Source: Marinobacterium profundum (GTDB lineage: Bacteria > Pseudomonadota > Gammaproteobacteria > Pseudomonadales > Balneatricaceae). Taken from it: a stretch of 64,000 nt of DNA. The position numbers were made by a program, and so were the translations under genes. Positions within the stretch are counted from its first letter, which is position 1. Every line of letters starts with the position of its first letter. This document shows positions 48,912 through 59,689 of the stretch, one piece after another. The stretch lies in contig NZ_BCNS01000060.1 in assembly GCF_001528745.1 (NCBI RefSeq), forward strand, positions 1-64,000. Direction: 5' to 3'. The notes below the pieces were generated by a model. That model was not told the DNA's origin. It worked only from the letters and a program-made list of their open reading frames with translations, and ran no database searches.

Positions 48912-49178
48912 TTAATACAGCGCTTTTTCGTCGCGCACCACATCACGCAGCAGCTTGAGGAACAGCTTGTCGGCATCGCTGTGCTCAACCGGGATCTTGA
49001 CGTTGGTGGTGGCGGAAAGCTCATCGGCAATCAGCACATCGGCGTTTTTCTCATTGATATGCTTGCGGGCAATGTCCAGCGCCCTGGTGTTGATATCGGG
49101 CTCAACCAGCACCTTGCGGATGAACAACAATAGCTCGCTGATAACCCGATCCTTGTTTTTGATCTCAGACACTTTCAT
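48912..49178 (-). CDS. Small conserved-looking hypothetical protein
   Basis: The product has 88 residues, is soluble and highly charged, and I assign no family. It is predicted to be mostly helical with a Lys/Glu/Asp-rich N-terminus and the sequence LFLKLLRDVVRDEKALY at the end. The ATG at 49178 is preferred because CGGAG lies 9 nt upstream. Codon use resembles the neighbours, so it is likely real. It is 570 nt from ilvI and on the opposite strand. Confidence 0.65.
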   Translation of the reverse strand: MKVSEIKNKDRVISELLLFIRKVLVEPDINTRALDIARKHINEKNADVLIADELSATTNVKIPVEHSDADKLFLKLLRDVVRDEKALY

Positions 49179-49749
49179 GGCGTAACTCCGCTCGGCATTT
49201 TCCCGCACTATAACCTGTTTTCAGGCCGCGTTGCAGCCGTCCTAGCTAGCGACGATACCCCCTTTGACAGCACCTTTTGGCACATCAACAGCCCCATGGG
49301 CACCTCCAGAGCGCGCGCAGGGATTAACAGCACATAACCGTCAGGCTCCGAAAACGACGCCGACTTCGGCAATTTCATGACCAAAATTCGGGAAAAACGC
49401 GCCCCATGACGGCTTTTTAGGCCTATTCAGCCGCCATCGGTTGATCGAAACCTGACCCGGTGAGAGAATGTCCAGCTCAATTTTAGAGGCCTTGAGCGAG
49501 TAGGTAACCCCGAAGCTCTGGCGAGGCGATCTCCAGTATCGTCTCCCGCTGGTCTGCCGGCTGAGCAACCCTCAGCACCGGTAAGCACCCGAACGTGAAC
49601 CGCCACGTCTCTACCCTGGAATGGTTGAGATTTTTACCACCAAAGCATCAACGTCGCTTAAGTGGGTGGATCACGTTCAACGTTGCAGAAACAAAAACTG
49701 TTACGCGCCTTTTCCTTGCCGGGAACTGGTGCACCAGAGGGTGAATACT
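49179..49749. other. Upstream region of ilvI
   Basis: About 570 bp. An open frame in phase with ilvI extends to 49621 but is not family-like. I looked for a branched-chain leader peptide and an attenuator before ilvI and saw none I could support. Confidence 0.4.
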
Positions 49750-51471
49750 GTGGAATTATTATCAGGCGGAGAAATGGTTGTTCGTGCCCTTCATGATGAG
49801 GGTGTGAAGTATATCTATGGCTACCCGGGCGGTGCCTTGCTACACGTCTACGATGCCCTTTTCCGTCAGGAAGATGTGCAACATATACTAGTACGCCATG
49901 AACAGGCGGCAACGCACATGGCCGATGCCTATGCGCGCGCGACCGGCAAGGCCGGCGTGGCCTTGGTAACATCAGGCCCAGGCGCGACCAATGCTGTTAC
50001 CGGCATTGCGACGGCCTATATGGACTCGATCCCCATGGTGGTGATCACCGGTCAGGTCATGAGTCATTTGATCGGCGAAGATGCGTTTCAGGAAACCGAC
50101 ATGATGGGTATTTCCCGTCCGATCGTGAAACACAGCTTCAGCGTGTCCCGTGCCGAGGATATTCCGGCCATTATCAAGAAGGCGTTCCACATTGCCCAGT
50201 CCGGTCGTCCGGGACCTGTGGTTGTGGATATCCCCAAGGATATGACATCGCCGACTGAACGTTACGAATACGAATACCCCAAAACGGTTAAGCTGCGCTC
50301 TTACAGCCCGGTCACCCGTGGTCACAGCGGTCAGATCAAGAAAGCGACTGATTTGCTGCTGGCGGCCAAGCGCCCGGTGCTCTACACCGGCGGCGGCGTC
50401 ATCATGGGCAATGCCAGTGCCGAGCTGATTCAGCTCGCGCGCATGCTCAACTACCCGGTCACCAACACCCTGATGGGGCTGGGTGGCTTCCCGGGTACGG
50501 ACCGTCAATTTATCGGCATGCTCGGCATGCACGGCAGCTACGAAGCCAACATGGCGATGCACCATTCGGACCTGATTCTGGCCGTAGGCGCGCGCTTTGA
50601 CGACCGTGTTACCAACGGTCTGGACAAGTTCTGCCCCACCGCCAAGATTATCCATATTGATATAGACCCTGCGTCCATTTCCAAGACCGTCAAGGCCGAT
50701 ATCCCCATCGTGGGTCCGGCTCAGGCAGTTCTGGCGGAAATGATCGAACTGGTTGGCGCGTCCAAGAAGCAGCCGGATGCGGCAGCTATAAAGACCTGGT
50801 GGGACCAGATCGACGAATGGCGCACGCGCCACGGCGGTCGCTACCGTACCGACGACTCCGACAAGATGAAGCCGCAGCAGGTCATCGAAATGCTGAGCAA
50901 GGTCACCAACGGCGACGCCTATGTGTGTTCCGATGTAGGCCAGCACCAGATGTTCGCAGCCCAGTACTACAAGTTCAACAAACCCAACCGCTGGATCAAC
51001 TCAGGCGGCCTGGGCACCATGGGCTTCGGCTTGCCGGCGGCCATGGGCGTGCAGATGAACTTCCCCGATGCCGACGTCGCCTGCGTCACCGGCGAGGGCA
51101 GTATCCAGATGAACATTCAGGAGCTTTCCACCTGCAAGCAGTACGACCTGCCGGTGAAAATCATCAACCTGAATAACCAGTCCCTGGGCATGGTACGCCA
51201 GTGGCAGGACATGAACTACGAGTCGCGTCATTCGCACTCGTACATGAAGTCCCTGCCAGACTTCGTCAAGCTGGCCGAGGCCTATGGCCATGTCGGAATG
51301 AAGGTCGAGAAGTACTCCGATCTTGAAGCCGCCATGCGCGAAGCCTTCGCCATGAAAGACCGTCTGGTGTTCATGGATATCTATGTGGATCAATTCGAGC
51401 ACGTGTACCCCATGCAGGTACCGCGCGGCTCAATGCGCGACATGTGGCTGACCAAAACGGAGAGAACCTGA
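49750..51471 (+). CDS. ilvI: Acetolactate synthase large subunit IlvI
   Basis: The product has 573 residues (E. coli IlvI has 574). The ThDP motif is GEGSIQMN...NLNNQSLG, the GEG variant also found in Pseudomonas. The start [15 protein letters not shown] and the FAD/ThDP glutamate region [16 protein letters not shown] are typical. It makes acetolactate or acetohydroxybutyrate for valine, leucine and isoleucine. I chose the GTG at 49750 from the family N-terminus, with AGAGGG 8 nt upstream; a GTG at 49741 is the alternative. Confidence 0.96.
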   Translation: MELLSGGEMVVRALHDEGVKYIYGYPGGALLHVYDALFRQEDVQHILVRHEQAATHMADAYARATGKAGVALVTSGPGATNAVTGIATAYMDSIPMVVITGQVMSHLIGEDAFQETDMMGISRPIVKHSFSVSRAEDIPAIIKKAFHIAQSGRPGPVVVDIPKDMTSPTERYEYEYPKTVKLRSYSPVTRGHSGQIKKATDLLLAAKRPVLYTGGGVIMGNASAELIQLARMLNYPVTNTLMGLGGFPGTDRQFIGMLGMHGSYEANMAMHHSDLILAVGARFDDRVTNGLDKFCPTAKIIHIDIDPASISKTVKADIPIVGPAQAVLAEMIELVGASKKQPDAAAIKTWWDQIDEWRTRHGGRYRTDDSDKMKPQQVIEMLSKVTNGDAYVCSDVGQHQMFAAQYYKFNKPNRWINSGGLGTMGFGLPAAMGVQMNFPDADVACVTGEGSIQMNIQELSTCKQYDLPVKIINLNNQSLGMVRQWQDMNYESRHSHSYMKSLPDFVKLAEAYGHVGMKVEKYSDLEAAMREAFAMKDRLVFMDIYVDQFEHVYPMQVPRGSMRDMWLTKTERT

Positions 51472-51473
51472 GC

Positions 51474-51965
51474 ATGAGACGTATCATTTCAGTTCTGTTG
51501 GAAAACGAACCGGGTGCCCTGTCTCGTGTGGTCGGCCTGTTCTCCCAGCGTAATTACAATATCGAATCCCTCACAGTGGCGCCGACGGACGATGCGACCC
51601 TGTCGCGCCTGACCGTCACCACCGTCGGGGATGACCGTGTTATAGAGCAGATCACCAAGCACCTGAACAAGCTGATTGACGTTGTTAAGGTGGTCGATCT
51701 GACCGAAGGCGAGCACATCGAACGCGAGTTGATGATGATCAAGCTCAAGGCCTCTGGCGCCGCCCGCGCCGAGATCAAGCGCACCGCGGATATCTTCCGT
51801 GGCCAGATCATTGATGTGACACCCAATACCTATACGGTGCAGCTGATCGGTGCGAGCGACAAGCTCGATGCCTTTATCAGCGCACTGGGCACCGCCACCA
51901 TTATGGAAGTGGTGCGTTCGGGTGTGTCGGGTATCGCCCGCGGCGAGAAAACCCTCAGCCCCTGA
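51474..51965 (+). CDS. ilvH: Acetolactate synthase small regulatory subunit IlvH
   Basis: The product has 163 residues. An N-terminal ACT domain (RRIISVLLENEPGALSRVVGLF) binds valine for feedback inhibition, and a C-terminal domain activates IlvI. The ATG lies 2 nt after the ilvI stop. Confidence 0.97.
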   Translation: MRRIISVLLENEPGALSRVVGLFSQRNYNIESLTVAPTDDATLSRLTVTTVGDDRVIEQITKHLNKLIDVVKVVDLTEGEHIERELMMIKLKASGAARAEIKRTADIFRGQIIDVTPNTYTVQLIGASDKLDAFISALGTATIMEVVRSGVSGIARGEKTLSP

Positions 51966-51986
51966 CCCGCAGGATCAGCCGGCCAC

Positions 51987-52020
51987 AAAAAAGCCGCTCC
52001 CCTGAGGGAGCGGCTTTTTT
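51987..52020 (+). terminator. Terminator of ilvIH
   Basis: AAGCCGCTCCC and GGGAGCGGCTT form an 11-bp stem with T6 after and A-rich DNA before, so it can also serve the convergent MFS gene. Confidence 0.95.
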
Positions 52021-52065
52021 ATATCTGTATCCTTTCAATGCCTGGCGACAGCCTTCACCACCGGT

Positions 52066-53421
52066 CTATGACTTGGCCGCCTGGACAGCGAGCGGTGCCG
52101 CAGCAACGGCCGGAGCCTGCCGGGGTTCACGCCCGACCAGGAAAATGGCCAGCGCGGCGACAAGCGCCGGCAAACCGACGGCAATAAAGTTCATCTCGAA
52201 GTTCAGCTCCGCCGCCATCAGTACACCACCGAGGATCGGGCCCAGGATGGCGCCAAGTCGACCCACTCCTGAGGCCCAGCCGATACCGGTGGAGCGGTTG
52301 GATACCGAGTAGTACTGCGCCACATAGGCATACAGCAGTATCTGGGTTCCTATGGTGCAGGCACCGGCAATGGCGATCAGCACATACTGCACCGTCATAG
52401 ACCCCTTGAGGAAGCCCAGCAGGCCGATGGACAGAGCGGCAAGCAGGAACATGATGGTGATCACGCGACGCAGGTGAAAACGATCCGACATAAAGCCGCC
52501 ACCGATGGCGCCGAACATGGCGCCGAAATTAAGTACCAGCAGGAACAGCAGCCCCTTCTTTACTTCGTAGCCGGCTGCTTCCATGATCGTTGGCAACCAG
52601 GAGGCCAGTGCGTAGACCATCATCAGGCAGCAGAAGAAGCTGACCCAGAACATCAGCGTAGACATCAGACGGCCCTGGGTGAAAAGAGATACCAGCGGTA
52701 CACTGCCAGACTCCTTCCCGGTGGGCATCTGCAGATCGTCCTCGAGCTTTACATGGCAGCCTGGATCAAGCCGGTTGAGCATCTTCACCGCTTCGGCCTT
52801 GCGCCCAGACTGCAGCAGATAGCCGACGGACTCCGGCAACATCAGCCAGATCAGCGGCAGCAGCAGCAGCGGGATGCCTGCGACGAAGAAAACTGACGGC
52901 CAGCCATAGGCCGGAATCAGGTTCATGCCGATAAAGGCCGAGGCCATGCCACCGATGGAATAGCCGCTGAACATGATGGCGACCAGAGTACTGCGCATCT
53001 TCTTTGGTGCATATTCGGTCATCAGGGCGACCGCATTGGGCATGACACCGCCAATACCAAGACCTGCAATGAAACGGCAGAGACCAAATTCCAGCGGATC
53101 ACGGGCAAAGCCGTTAAGGAAGGTGACGCCACTGAACAGGGCGACACAGATCATAATGGTTTTCTTGCGGCCTATTCTGTCCGACAGCGGGCCGAAAAAC
53201 AGGGCACCGAACATCATGCCAAAGAGTGCCGTGCTCCCCAGGGTGCCGGCATCCACCGGAGACAGGTTCCACTCGGCCATCAGTTTGGGCAGTACCACAC
53301 CGTAAATGATCAGGTCATAGCCATCAAAGATGATGATAAGACCGGTCCAGAACAGAACCTGCCAGTGAAATTTGTTAAATCGAGCCTCATCGATAATTTT
53401 GTGCACATCTACCGTCTTCAC
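52066..53421 (-). CDS. AAHS-family MFS transporter (aromatic acid:H+ symporter type)
   Basis: The product has 451 residues and twelve helices. The signature FDGYDLIIYGVVLP in helix 1, with its Asp residues, and GPLSDRIGRKK mark the PcaK/BenK/VanK-like AAHS family, which imports aromatic acids such as 4-hydroxybenzoate. No aromatic catabolic gene is in the window, so the substrate is open. I chose the GTG at 53421 because GGGGGAG lies just upstream and the family N-terminus begins there. Confidence 0.9.
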   Translation of the reverse strand: MKTVDVHKIIDEARFNKFHWQVLFWTGLIIIFDGYDLIIYGVVLPKLMAEWNLSPVDAGTLGSTALFGMMFGALFFGPLSDRIGRKKTIMICVALFSGVTFLNGFARDPLEFGLCRFIAGLGIGGVMPNAVALMTEYAPKKMRSTLVAIMFSGYSIGGMASAFIGMNLIPAYGWPSVFFVAGIPLLLLPLIWLMLPESVGYLLQSGRKAEAVKMLNRLDPGCHVKLEDDLQMPTGKESGSVPLVSLFTQGRLMSTLMFWVSFFCCLMMVYALASWLPTIMEAAGYEVKKGLLFLLVLNFGAMFGAIGGGFMSDRFHLRRVITIMFLLAALSIGLLGFLKGSMTVQYVLIAIAGACTIGTQILLYAYVAQYYSVSNRSTGIGWASGVGRLGAILGPILGGVLMAAELNFEMNFIAVGLPALVAALAIFLVGREPRQAPAVAAAPLAVQAAKS

Positions 53422-53850
53422 TGCATTCTCCCCCTTATTGTTATGTCGTCCGCTCCACCAGGGGTGGGGCAAACGCACGCGGCATTGGTTACTTTGCGTA
53501 CAGCCCAAAGCCATAACCGCAGTATCAAGCAATTGACAGGAATCAAAATGACGCAGCCTGCAAAGACTATCCATTGGCTGCAAAGGGCAGAAAAGCAGGT
53601 TCAAGGTGAAAGGGAGACAAAGAGCAGTTCGTAGCCTGGAATGAGCGAAGCGAACTCCGGGAAAGGAGCGAAGCGAGTTTCGAGGGTAAAGCAGGGGCTA
53701 GGGAGAGCATAAGAGCAAGAGCAAGAGCGAGGTGCGAGGTGCGAGGTGCGAGGTGCGAGGGAAAAGCATAGGGGCAAGGAAGAGCAAGGGGGATGGATCT
53801 TGCTAGCGGGTCGGGCTGCGTTCGGCAGCCGACCCGGTATCAGGTACGAA
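53422..53850. repeat. Repeat-rich gap with REP-like copy and GCGAGGT heptamers
   Basis: A reverse copy of the dispersed element lies at 53631-53684 (GTAGCCTGGAATGAGCGAAG... ending in GTTTCGAGG), and GCGAGGT stands in almost five tandem units at 53727-53760. The segment around 53700-53730 is AG-rich (AAGAGCAAGAGC). No gene is seen. Confidence 0.8.
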
Positions 53851-56106
53851 TCAGTTTTTCACCACATCCACGAAGTAGTGATCTTCGCCGTTGACCTTCT
53901 CGCGCACCAGACCATGTACATCGGTCTCGAAGCCCGGGAAGCGACCATTGAAGTCACGCACGAACTGCAGATAACTGACGATGATCTTGTTGTAGCACTC
54001 GCCCGGAATCAGCAACGGAATGCCCGGCGGATAGGGCGTTACCAGCATGGCGGTAATGCGACCTTCCAGGTCATCAATCGCTACGCGCTCCACCTGGCGA
54101 TGTGCCATCTTGGCCCAGGCATCGGCCGGAGTCATGGCAGGCTGGATCTTGGACAGGTACATGTCTGTGGTGATGCGGGCGACATCGTACTGGCGGTAGA
54201 CCTCGTGGATCTCACTGCACAGGTCGCGCAGACCAACGCGCTCGTACTTGGGAAAACGCTTGGCGAATTCCGGCATGATGCGCCACAGCGGCTCGTTGTT
54301 GTCGAAGTCATCCTTGAACTGCTGCAGCTCGGTTACCATCGAGTTCCAGCGGCCCTTGGTAATGCCGATGGTGAACATGATGAAGAACGAATAGAGCCCG
54401 GTCTTCTCGATGATAATACCGTGCTCGGCCAGGTACTTGCTGACGATTGCCGCAGGAATGCCGACGTCGTCGAAGCTGCCGTCCACGTCCAGCCCCGGGG
54501 TGATGATGGTGGCCTTGATCGGATCCAGCATGTTGAAGCCCGACTCGATCTCGCCAAAACCATGCCAGCGATCGCCGGAGTGAATCACCCAGTCGTCACG
54601 ATCTCCCATGCCTTCTTCGGCCAGACGATCCGGCCCCCAGACCCTGAACCACCAGTCATCGGCACCGAACTCGTCATCCACCTTGCGCATGGCACGGCGG
54701 AAATCCAGCGCTTCCAGAATGGATTCTTCCACCAGTGCGGTGCCACCCGGCGCTTCCATCATTGCCGCCGCCACGTCGCAGGACGCGATAATGGCGTACT
54801 GAGGACTGGTGGACGAATGCATCAGGTAGGATTCATTAAAGCGATGTGTATCAAGCTTGCGGTTCTTGCTGTCCTGCACCAGGATCTGGGACGCCTGGGA
54901 CAGGCCCGCCAGCAGCTTGTGGGTCGACTGGGTGGCGAACACCAGGGTGTCGTCGGAACGCGGACGGCCGGATCCTATGGCGTGCATGTCACGATAGAAG
55001 CTGTGGAAGGCCGCGTGGGGCAGCCAGGCTTCATCGAAGTGCAGCGTATCTATGGTGCCGCCGAGGATGTCCTTGATGGTTTCGACGTTGTAGAGCACGC
55101 CGTCGTAGGTGCTCTGGGTAATGGTCAGAATACGCGGTTTCTTGTTGACCGCATTGCGGGCAAAGGGATTGTCAGCGATCTTCTGACGAATGGTCTCGGG
55201 GTCGAACTCACTCTTGGGAATAGGCCCGATAATGCCGTAGTGGTTGCGAGTCGGCATCAGGAACACCGGAATCGCACCCGTCATGATAATGGAGTGCAGA
55301 ATCGATTTGTGACAGTTGCGATCCACCACCACTATGTCGCCGGGCGCCACTGTGGAGTGCCAGACCACCTTGTTGGAAGTCGAGGTACCGTTAGTGACGA
55401 AGAACAGGTGATCGCAGCCGAAAATGCGCGCCGCATTGCGCTCACTGGCAGCCACGGGGCCCGTGTGATCCAGCAGCTGGCCGAGTTCGTCCACGGCGTT
55501 GCAGACGTCTGCACGCAGCAGATTCTCGCCGAAGAACTGGTGGAACATCTGCCCAACCGGGCTTTTCAAAAAGGCCACGCCGCCGGAATGGCCGGGGCAG
55601 TGCCAGGAATAGGAACTGTCGCTGGCGTAATCCATCAGTGCATCGAAGAACGGCGGCGCCAGGGAATCCAGGTACTTCCTGGCTTCACGGATGATATGCC
55701 GCGCCACGAACTCGGGCGTATCTTCGAACATGTGAATGAAACCGTGCAGTTCACGCAGGATTTCATTGGGTATATGGCGTGACGTGCGGGTCTCGCCATA
55801 CAGAAAAATGGGAATATCGGTGTTGCGCTTGCGCACTTCCCGAATAAAGCCGCGAATACCCGCCAGCGCCTTCTCGACGTCGGCATCGCTGCCATCACCA
55901 AACTCTTCATCGTCGATCGAGACGATAAAGCTGGAGGCACGGCTGGCCTGCTGTGCAAAAGCGGTCAGGTCGCCATAGCTGGTAAAACCGATAACCTCAA
56001 CGCCTTCCTGGCCGATGGCTTCGGCGAGGTCGCGAATACCGGAACCCGAGATGTTTTCAGAACGGAAGTCTTCATCAATGATGACTACAGGAAAGCGAAA
56101 TTTCAT
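53851..56106 (-). CDS. Orn/Lys/Arg decarboxylase, class I fold type (LdcA-like)
   Basis: The product has 751 residues, the length of Pseudomonas lysine decarboxylase LdcA. It has an N-terminal response-regulator-like wing domain, then a PLP-dependent core with LHFDEAWLPHAAFHSFY, the Schiff-base Lys397 in STHKLLAGLSQ and SPQYAIIASCDVA. It converts a basic amino acid to cadaverine, putrescine or agmatine plus CO2. Which substrate is used is not readable with certainty. The ATG at 56106 begins the conserved KFRFPVVIID segment. The basic amino-acid importer elsewhere in the window could supply it. Confidence 0.92.
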   Translation of the reverse strand: MKFRFPVVIIDEDFRSENISGSGIRDLAEAIGQEGVEVIGFTSYGDLTAFAQQASRASSFIVSIDDEEFGDGSDADVEKALAGIRGFIREVRKRNTDIPIFLYGETRTSRHIPNEILRELHGFIHMFEDTPEFVARHIIREARKYLDSLAPPFFDALMDYASDSSYSWHCPGHSGGVAFLKSPVGQMFHQFFGENLLRADVCNAVDELGQLLDHTGPVAASERNAARIFGCDHLFFVTNGTSTSNKVVWHSTVAPGDIVVVDRNCHKSILHSIIMTGAIPVFLMPTRNHYGIIGPIPKSEFDPETIRQKIADNPFARNAVNKKPRILTITQSTYDGVLYNVETIKDILGGTIDTLHFDEAWLPHAAFHSFYRDMHAIGSGRPRSDDTLVFATQSTHKLLAGLSQASQILVQDSKNRKLDTHRFNESYLMHSSTSPQYAIIASCDVAAAMMEAPGGTALVEESILEALDFRRAMRKVDDEFGADDWWFRVWGPDRLAEEGMGDRDDWVIHSGDRWHGFGEIESGFNMLDPIKATIITPGLDVDGSFDDVGIPAAIVSKYLAEHGIIIEKTGLYSFFIMFTIGITKGRWNSMVTELQQFKDDFDNNEPLWRIMPEFAKRFPKYERVGLRDLCSEIHEVYRQYDVARITTDMYLSKIQPAMTPADAWAKMAHRQVERVAIDDLEGRITAMLVTPYPPGIPLLIPGECYNKIIVSYLQFVRDFNGRFPGFETDVHGLVREKVNGEDHYFVDVVKN

Positions 56107-56589
56107 GTGGGGCCAGTCACTCGGTAAGAACAGGTGAGTAGGGTAAGTGCGCGGCGCTGCTGCAGGGATAGTTCTACCCTGGCAGCACTCCATTCACACC
56201 ACAGAATCAGCGGATGAAACCTATCCGGGGATTCCTGCGAACACGCTCGAAACAGCATAGCAGCGTGGCAAGTTCCTGCGACAGGCTGGACACTAGCTAC
56301 CTGTCGGACTTAACACTGATCTACTGCGCAAACGCCGATTTTGGCCGTTCCCTCGCTACGATCGGTCAAACCCGACAGGCTGCCAGGCACTGGGAAGCCT
56401 GATGCAGGACGGTAATTTTACCAGATTGATATCCATGTGATAGCAGAGAATACAATCTGCTAGAATCCCTCCCCCGCAGCGGCGTTTCAGGATCGATTCC
56501 CGGGCGACGGCAATCCCCGGCGCCGACAGGCTGCGTCAGGGCTACACTTAGGCGACAGCCTTGTAAGAATTTCAGGAAGATCTATCGGC
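56107..56589. other. Divergent gap between ldcA-like and degenerate ABC genes
   Basis: No gene seen; a 62-codon frame at 56214 has no support. A candidate promoter for the plus-strand gene is GTGATA (56437-56442), 18 nt, TAGAAT (56461-56466). Confidence 0.35.
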
Positions 56590-59500
56590 ATGAAGTGGCA
56601 ACCAGGCCAATCCAGCACACCCCCGGATCGGCTCGAGCCCACACTGCTGAGCTTTATCTGGCGCTACAGCTCCAGCCATCAGTTTGCACTGCTGGCCATT
56701 ACGCTGCTGTCGTTTCCCGTGCTCTACGCCAGTCTCGAACTGCCCAAGCGCATCCTCAATGAGGCCATAGGCGGCACCGAATTCCCGGTGCAGATTCTGG
56801 GTATTAATTTCCAGCAACTGTCCTTTTTGCTACTGCTCAGCTTTGCCTTTCTGCTCATGGTGCTCTGCGGCGGTCTGATCAAGATGCGGCTGAACATCTA
56901 CAAGGGCATCGTCGGCGAACGCCTGTTGCGGCGCCTGCGCTACCGCCTGATTACCCAAGTGCTGCGCTTCCCCGCCGCCCGCTTCAGGCGCACCTCCCAG
57001 GGCGAAGTGGTGTCCATGGTGACGGCCGAGGTCGAACCCCTGAGCGGCATCATGGGCGACGCCCTGGCACTGCCGCTGTTCCAGGCCGGCCAGATGCTTA
57101 CCATCCTGACCTTCCTGTTTATCCAGAACCCCTGGTTTGGCCTCGCCGCCGTGGCGCTGGTGCCGCTACAGGCGATTATTACGCCCTTGCTGCAGCGACG
57201 CATCAACCGGCTGCACCGCGAGCGTGTGCGCCGTGTCCGCAAGCTGTCCGAGCTGATCGGCGAATGTGTGCAGGGGCTGGATGACCTGCGCAGCAACGGC
57301 GGCACCCCCTATGCGCTGGCCATATTCAGCCACCGTCTGGGCGGCATTTTCCATATTCGCGGCGATATTTTCCGCAAAAAATTCTTCATGAAGTTCCTCA
57401 ATAACTTCATCAACAACCTGCCGCCTTTCCTGTTCTACGCCGTGGGTGGCTACCTGGTGATTCAGGGTTCGCTTTCCATAGGCGCCCTGGTGGCCGCCAT
57501 CACCGCCTACAAGGACATAGTCACGCCCTGGCGCGAGCTGCTCAATTACATCAGCCAGATTCAGGAAACCAGCGACCGCTACAAAAGCCTGCGCGACCAG
57601 TTCCAGCCCGACGACATTCTCGACGCCGAGCTGTTCGAGGAATCCGGCGCTGAATTGCCGCGCCTCAACAGTACTATCAGTTTTGATCAGGTGTGCATCA
57701 CAGACCCCAACGGCTCCCGGGTACTGTCGGATATCAGCCTGAATGTACCGGCGGGCACCATGGTGGCCGTCAAGAGTAGCAACAGCGCGGCACGCAAGGC
57801 CTTCTCCCAGGTTTTGTCCCGCAGCATCAGCCTCTCATCCGGCCAGGTCAATATCGGCGAGCACAATCTTGGGCGACTGAATCAGGCGGTCATCTCGGCC
57901 CGTATCGGCATCGCCACCTCAACCCCTTATCTGTTTAACGCCTCTGTGGGTGAAAATATCTACATGCCGCTGCGCCGCAACCCGCGCGCAGATCTGGGTG
58001 CCCAGGAGCTGGACGATCCCGAACTGCTGGAGTCCCTGGCCTCGGGTAACAGCACCTACCCGGTGAATGCCGAGTGGCTGGATCTGGATATCGCCCGCTT
58101 CAGCAAACTGGACGAGCTGAACCAGTGGTGGCTGATGATCGTCGATGCCATGGGCAGCGAGGACTATCTGTCGCAACGCGCCCTGGATGCCCGCTTTGAG
58201 CCCTCGGACAGACCCTCCCTGGCCGAAAAAATGATCGAGTTCCGCCCCCAGCTGGCGCGCCGACTGGCGGAGGAAAATCTGGCCCGCTTTATTCATCCTT
58301 TCGATCGAAACGCGCTGAACCCGAGCCTCACCCTGACGGAAAACCTGCTGTTCGCGGTACATCTGCATTCCAGTCGCGACGAGCACATCGCCACTACGAG
58401 CCAGTTGATCAAGCGCTTCACCGCCGCGGGCTTTGGGCCTGAGCTTGAGCACTTTGCCAGGGGTCTGCTGGAAACCCTGGTACACACCTTCGCCTCCATC
58501 GGCCCCAATCATCCGATGTTCAAGCGCCTCGGCGGCTTGACCCCGGAGATATTCCAGTCACTGCAGGACCTGCACCAGAAACAGAGCACAGATCGCCCGC
58601 TGAGTAATACAGAAGCCGAGTTGCGCCTGTCACTGCCCTTTATGGTGACCCCTGAGCAACTGGATATGCCGCTGCCCCAATCCATCTGCACTGCGGTACT
58701 GGCCATGCGTGATGAGTGCATCCCGTTGCATGAGGCGCTGTTCCAGAGCCGCTACCGGCCGCTGAATGAAAAACTCGTAAACCCCGGCATCAGCGTGCTG
58801 GAGAACCTGCTTTTCGGCAAGCTGGCCCGGGCCGGCGAAACCAATGAGCGCAACATTCGCAGCATCATCGCCGAAGAGCTGCTGCAGGCTGGCCTGCACG
58901 GACCGCTGTCCATGCTGATACGCAGCATTCCGGTTGGGCTTGGCGGCGCCGAAGTGCCGCCCATCGCTCAGGAGCGTTTTGCCTTCCTGCGCGCCACTAT
59001 CAAGAAGCCAGACATTCTGGTGCTGGACCAGGCGCTGGCGAGCCATTCCCTCGCCCAACGCAACGAAGCCCTGCGCAAGATCAGGCGCCTGCTGCCAGAC
59101 ACCACCATCTTTGTGCTGGAACCCGAATTCAAGAACATTGAGCAGTTTGATCAGATCATCAATCTGCAGGATGGCCAGGCCCCGCAGGGTCGCGGTGCTC
59201 AGGCACCAGCCGAATCGCCGGCAGAAACCATCGAAGACTTCGAGAACAAGCGCAAGGTGATTGCCAGTACAGAAGCCTTCGCCAAACTCAGCCCCGCCCA
59301 GGTTCGTCTGCTGGCCTACGCGTCGCGCTGGGTAAGGGTCGAGACCGACGAGCACCTGTTTCGCAGCGGCGACCTGCCCGATGGCGCCTATATAGTCGTC
59401 GAAGGTCTGGCCGAACTGCGCTGGCCCGACGCCACCCAGACAGACAAACCCATTTCAGAGGTGGGCCCGGGCCGCCTGATTGGCGATCTGTCGGTGATTG

Positions 59501-59688
59501 TCGATCAGCCGCGCAACATGGATCTGCTGGCCATCAAGCCCGTGCTGGCCCTGCGTATCGAGCGCCGCGAGCTCCTCGAGATCGTTGAGAACGACGCCGC
59601 CGTAGCCATGATTCTGCTGCGCACCGTCTCGGGACACCTGTTCAACGCCGCCGAAACCATTCGCAGTGAACGCACGGACGAGCGCTGA
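56590..59688 (+). CDS. Degenerate ABC-exporter-like protein with C-terminal cyclic-nucleotide-binding domain
   Basis: The product has 1032 residues. Residues 35-330 form a six-helix ABC exporter membrane domain. The following ATPase region is expanded to about 530 residues and looks inactive: the Walker A place reads [12 protein letters not shown] (391-403) without the GxxGxGKS core. The signature place reads [14 protein letters not shown] (783-796) instead of LSGGQ, and Walker B is ILVLDQA with Gln for the catalytic Glu. The segment xENxx(F/Y) after the Q-loop position appears three times (near 456, 585 and 738), suggesting internal duplication. Residues 898-1020 fit a cNMP-binding domain ([28 protein letters not shown]). 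AGGAAGA precedes the ATG. radD follows at once. Confidence 0.85.
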   Translation: MKWQPGQSSTPPDRLEPTLLSFIWRYSSSHQFALLAITLLSFPVLYASLELPKRILNEAIGGTEFPVQILGINFQQLSFLLLLSFAFLLMVLCGGLIKMRLNIYKGIVGERLLRRLRYRLITQVLRFPAARFRRTSQGEVVSMVTAEVEPLSGIMGDALALPLFQAGQMLTILTFLFIQNPWFGLAAVALVPLQAIITPLLQRRINRLHRERVRRVRKLSELIGECVQGLDDLRSNGGTPYALAIFSHRLGGIFHIRGDIFRKKFFMKFLNNFINNLPPFLFYAVGGYLVIQGSLSIGALVAAITAYKDIVTPWRELLNYISQIQETSDRYKSLRDQFQPDDILDAELFEESGAELPRLNSTISFDQVCITDPNGSRVLSDISLNVPAGTMVAVKSSNSAARKAFSQVLSRSISLSSGQVNIGEHNLGRLNQAVISARIGIATSTPYLFNASVGENIYMPLRRNPRADLGAQELDDPELLESLASGNSTYPVNAEWLDLDIARFSKLDELNQWWLMIVDAMGSEDYLSQRALDARFEPSDRPSLAEKMIEFRPQLARRLAEENLARFIHPFDRNALNPSLTLTENLLFAVHLHSSRDEHIATTSQLIKRFTAAGFGPELEHFARGLLETLVHTFASIGPNHPMFKRLGGLTPEIFQSLQDLHQKQSTDRPLSNTEAELRLSLPFMVTPEQLDMPLPQSICTAVLAMRDECIPLHEALFQSRYRPLNEKLVNPGISVLENLLFGKLARAGETNERNIRSIIAEELLQAGLHGPLSMLIRSIPVGLGGAEVPPIAQERFAFLRATIKKPDILVLDQALASHSLAQRNEALRKIRRLLPDTTIFVLEPEFKNIEQFDQIINLQDGQAPQGRGAQAPAESPAETIEDFENKRKVIASTEAFAKLSPAQVRLLAYASRWVRVETDEHLFRSGDLPDGAYIVVEGLAELRWPDATQTDKPISEVGPGRLIGDLSVIVDQPRNMDLLAIKPVLALRIERRELLEIVENDAAVAMILLRTVSGHLFNAAETIRSERTDER

Positions 59689-59689
59689 T

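Noticed and set aside
49621-49749. An extended N-terminus for IlvI starting at 49621
   Set aside because: The extra 43 residues are not family-like, and the GTG at 49750 with AGAGGG matches the expected IlvI start.
56214-56402. A 62-codon frame before the degenerate ABC gene
   Set aside because: No ribosome site, no recognisable features, and it overlaps the divergent promoter region.
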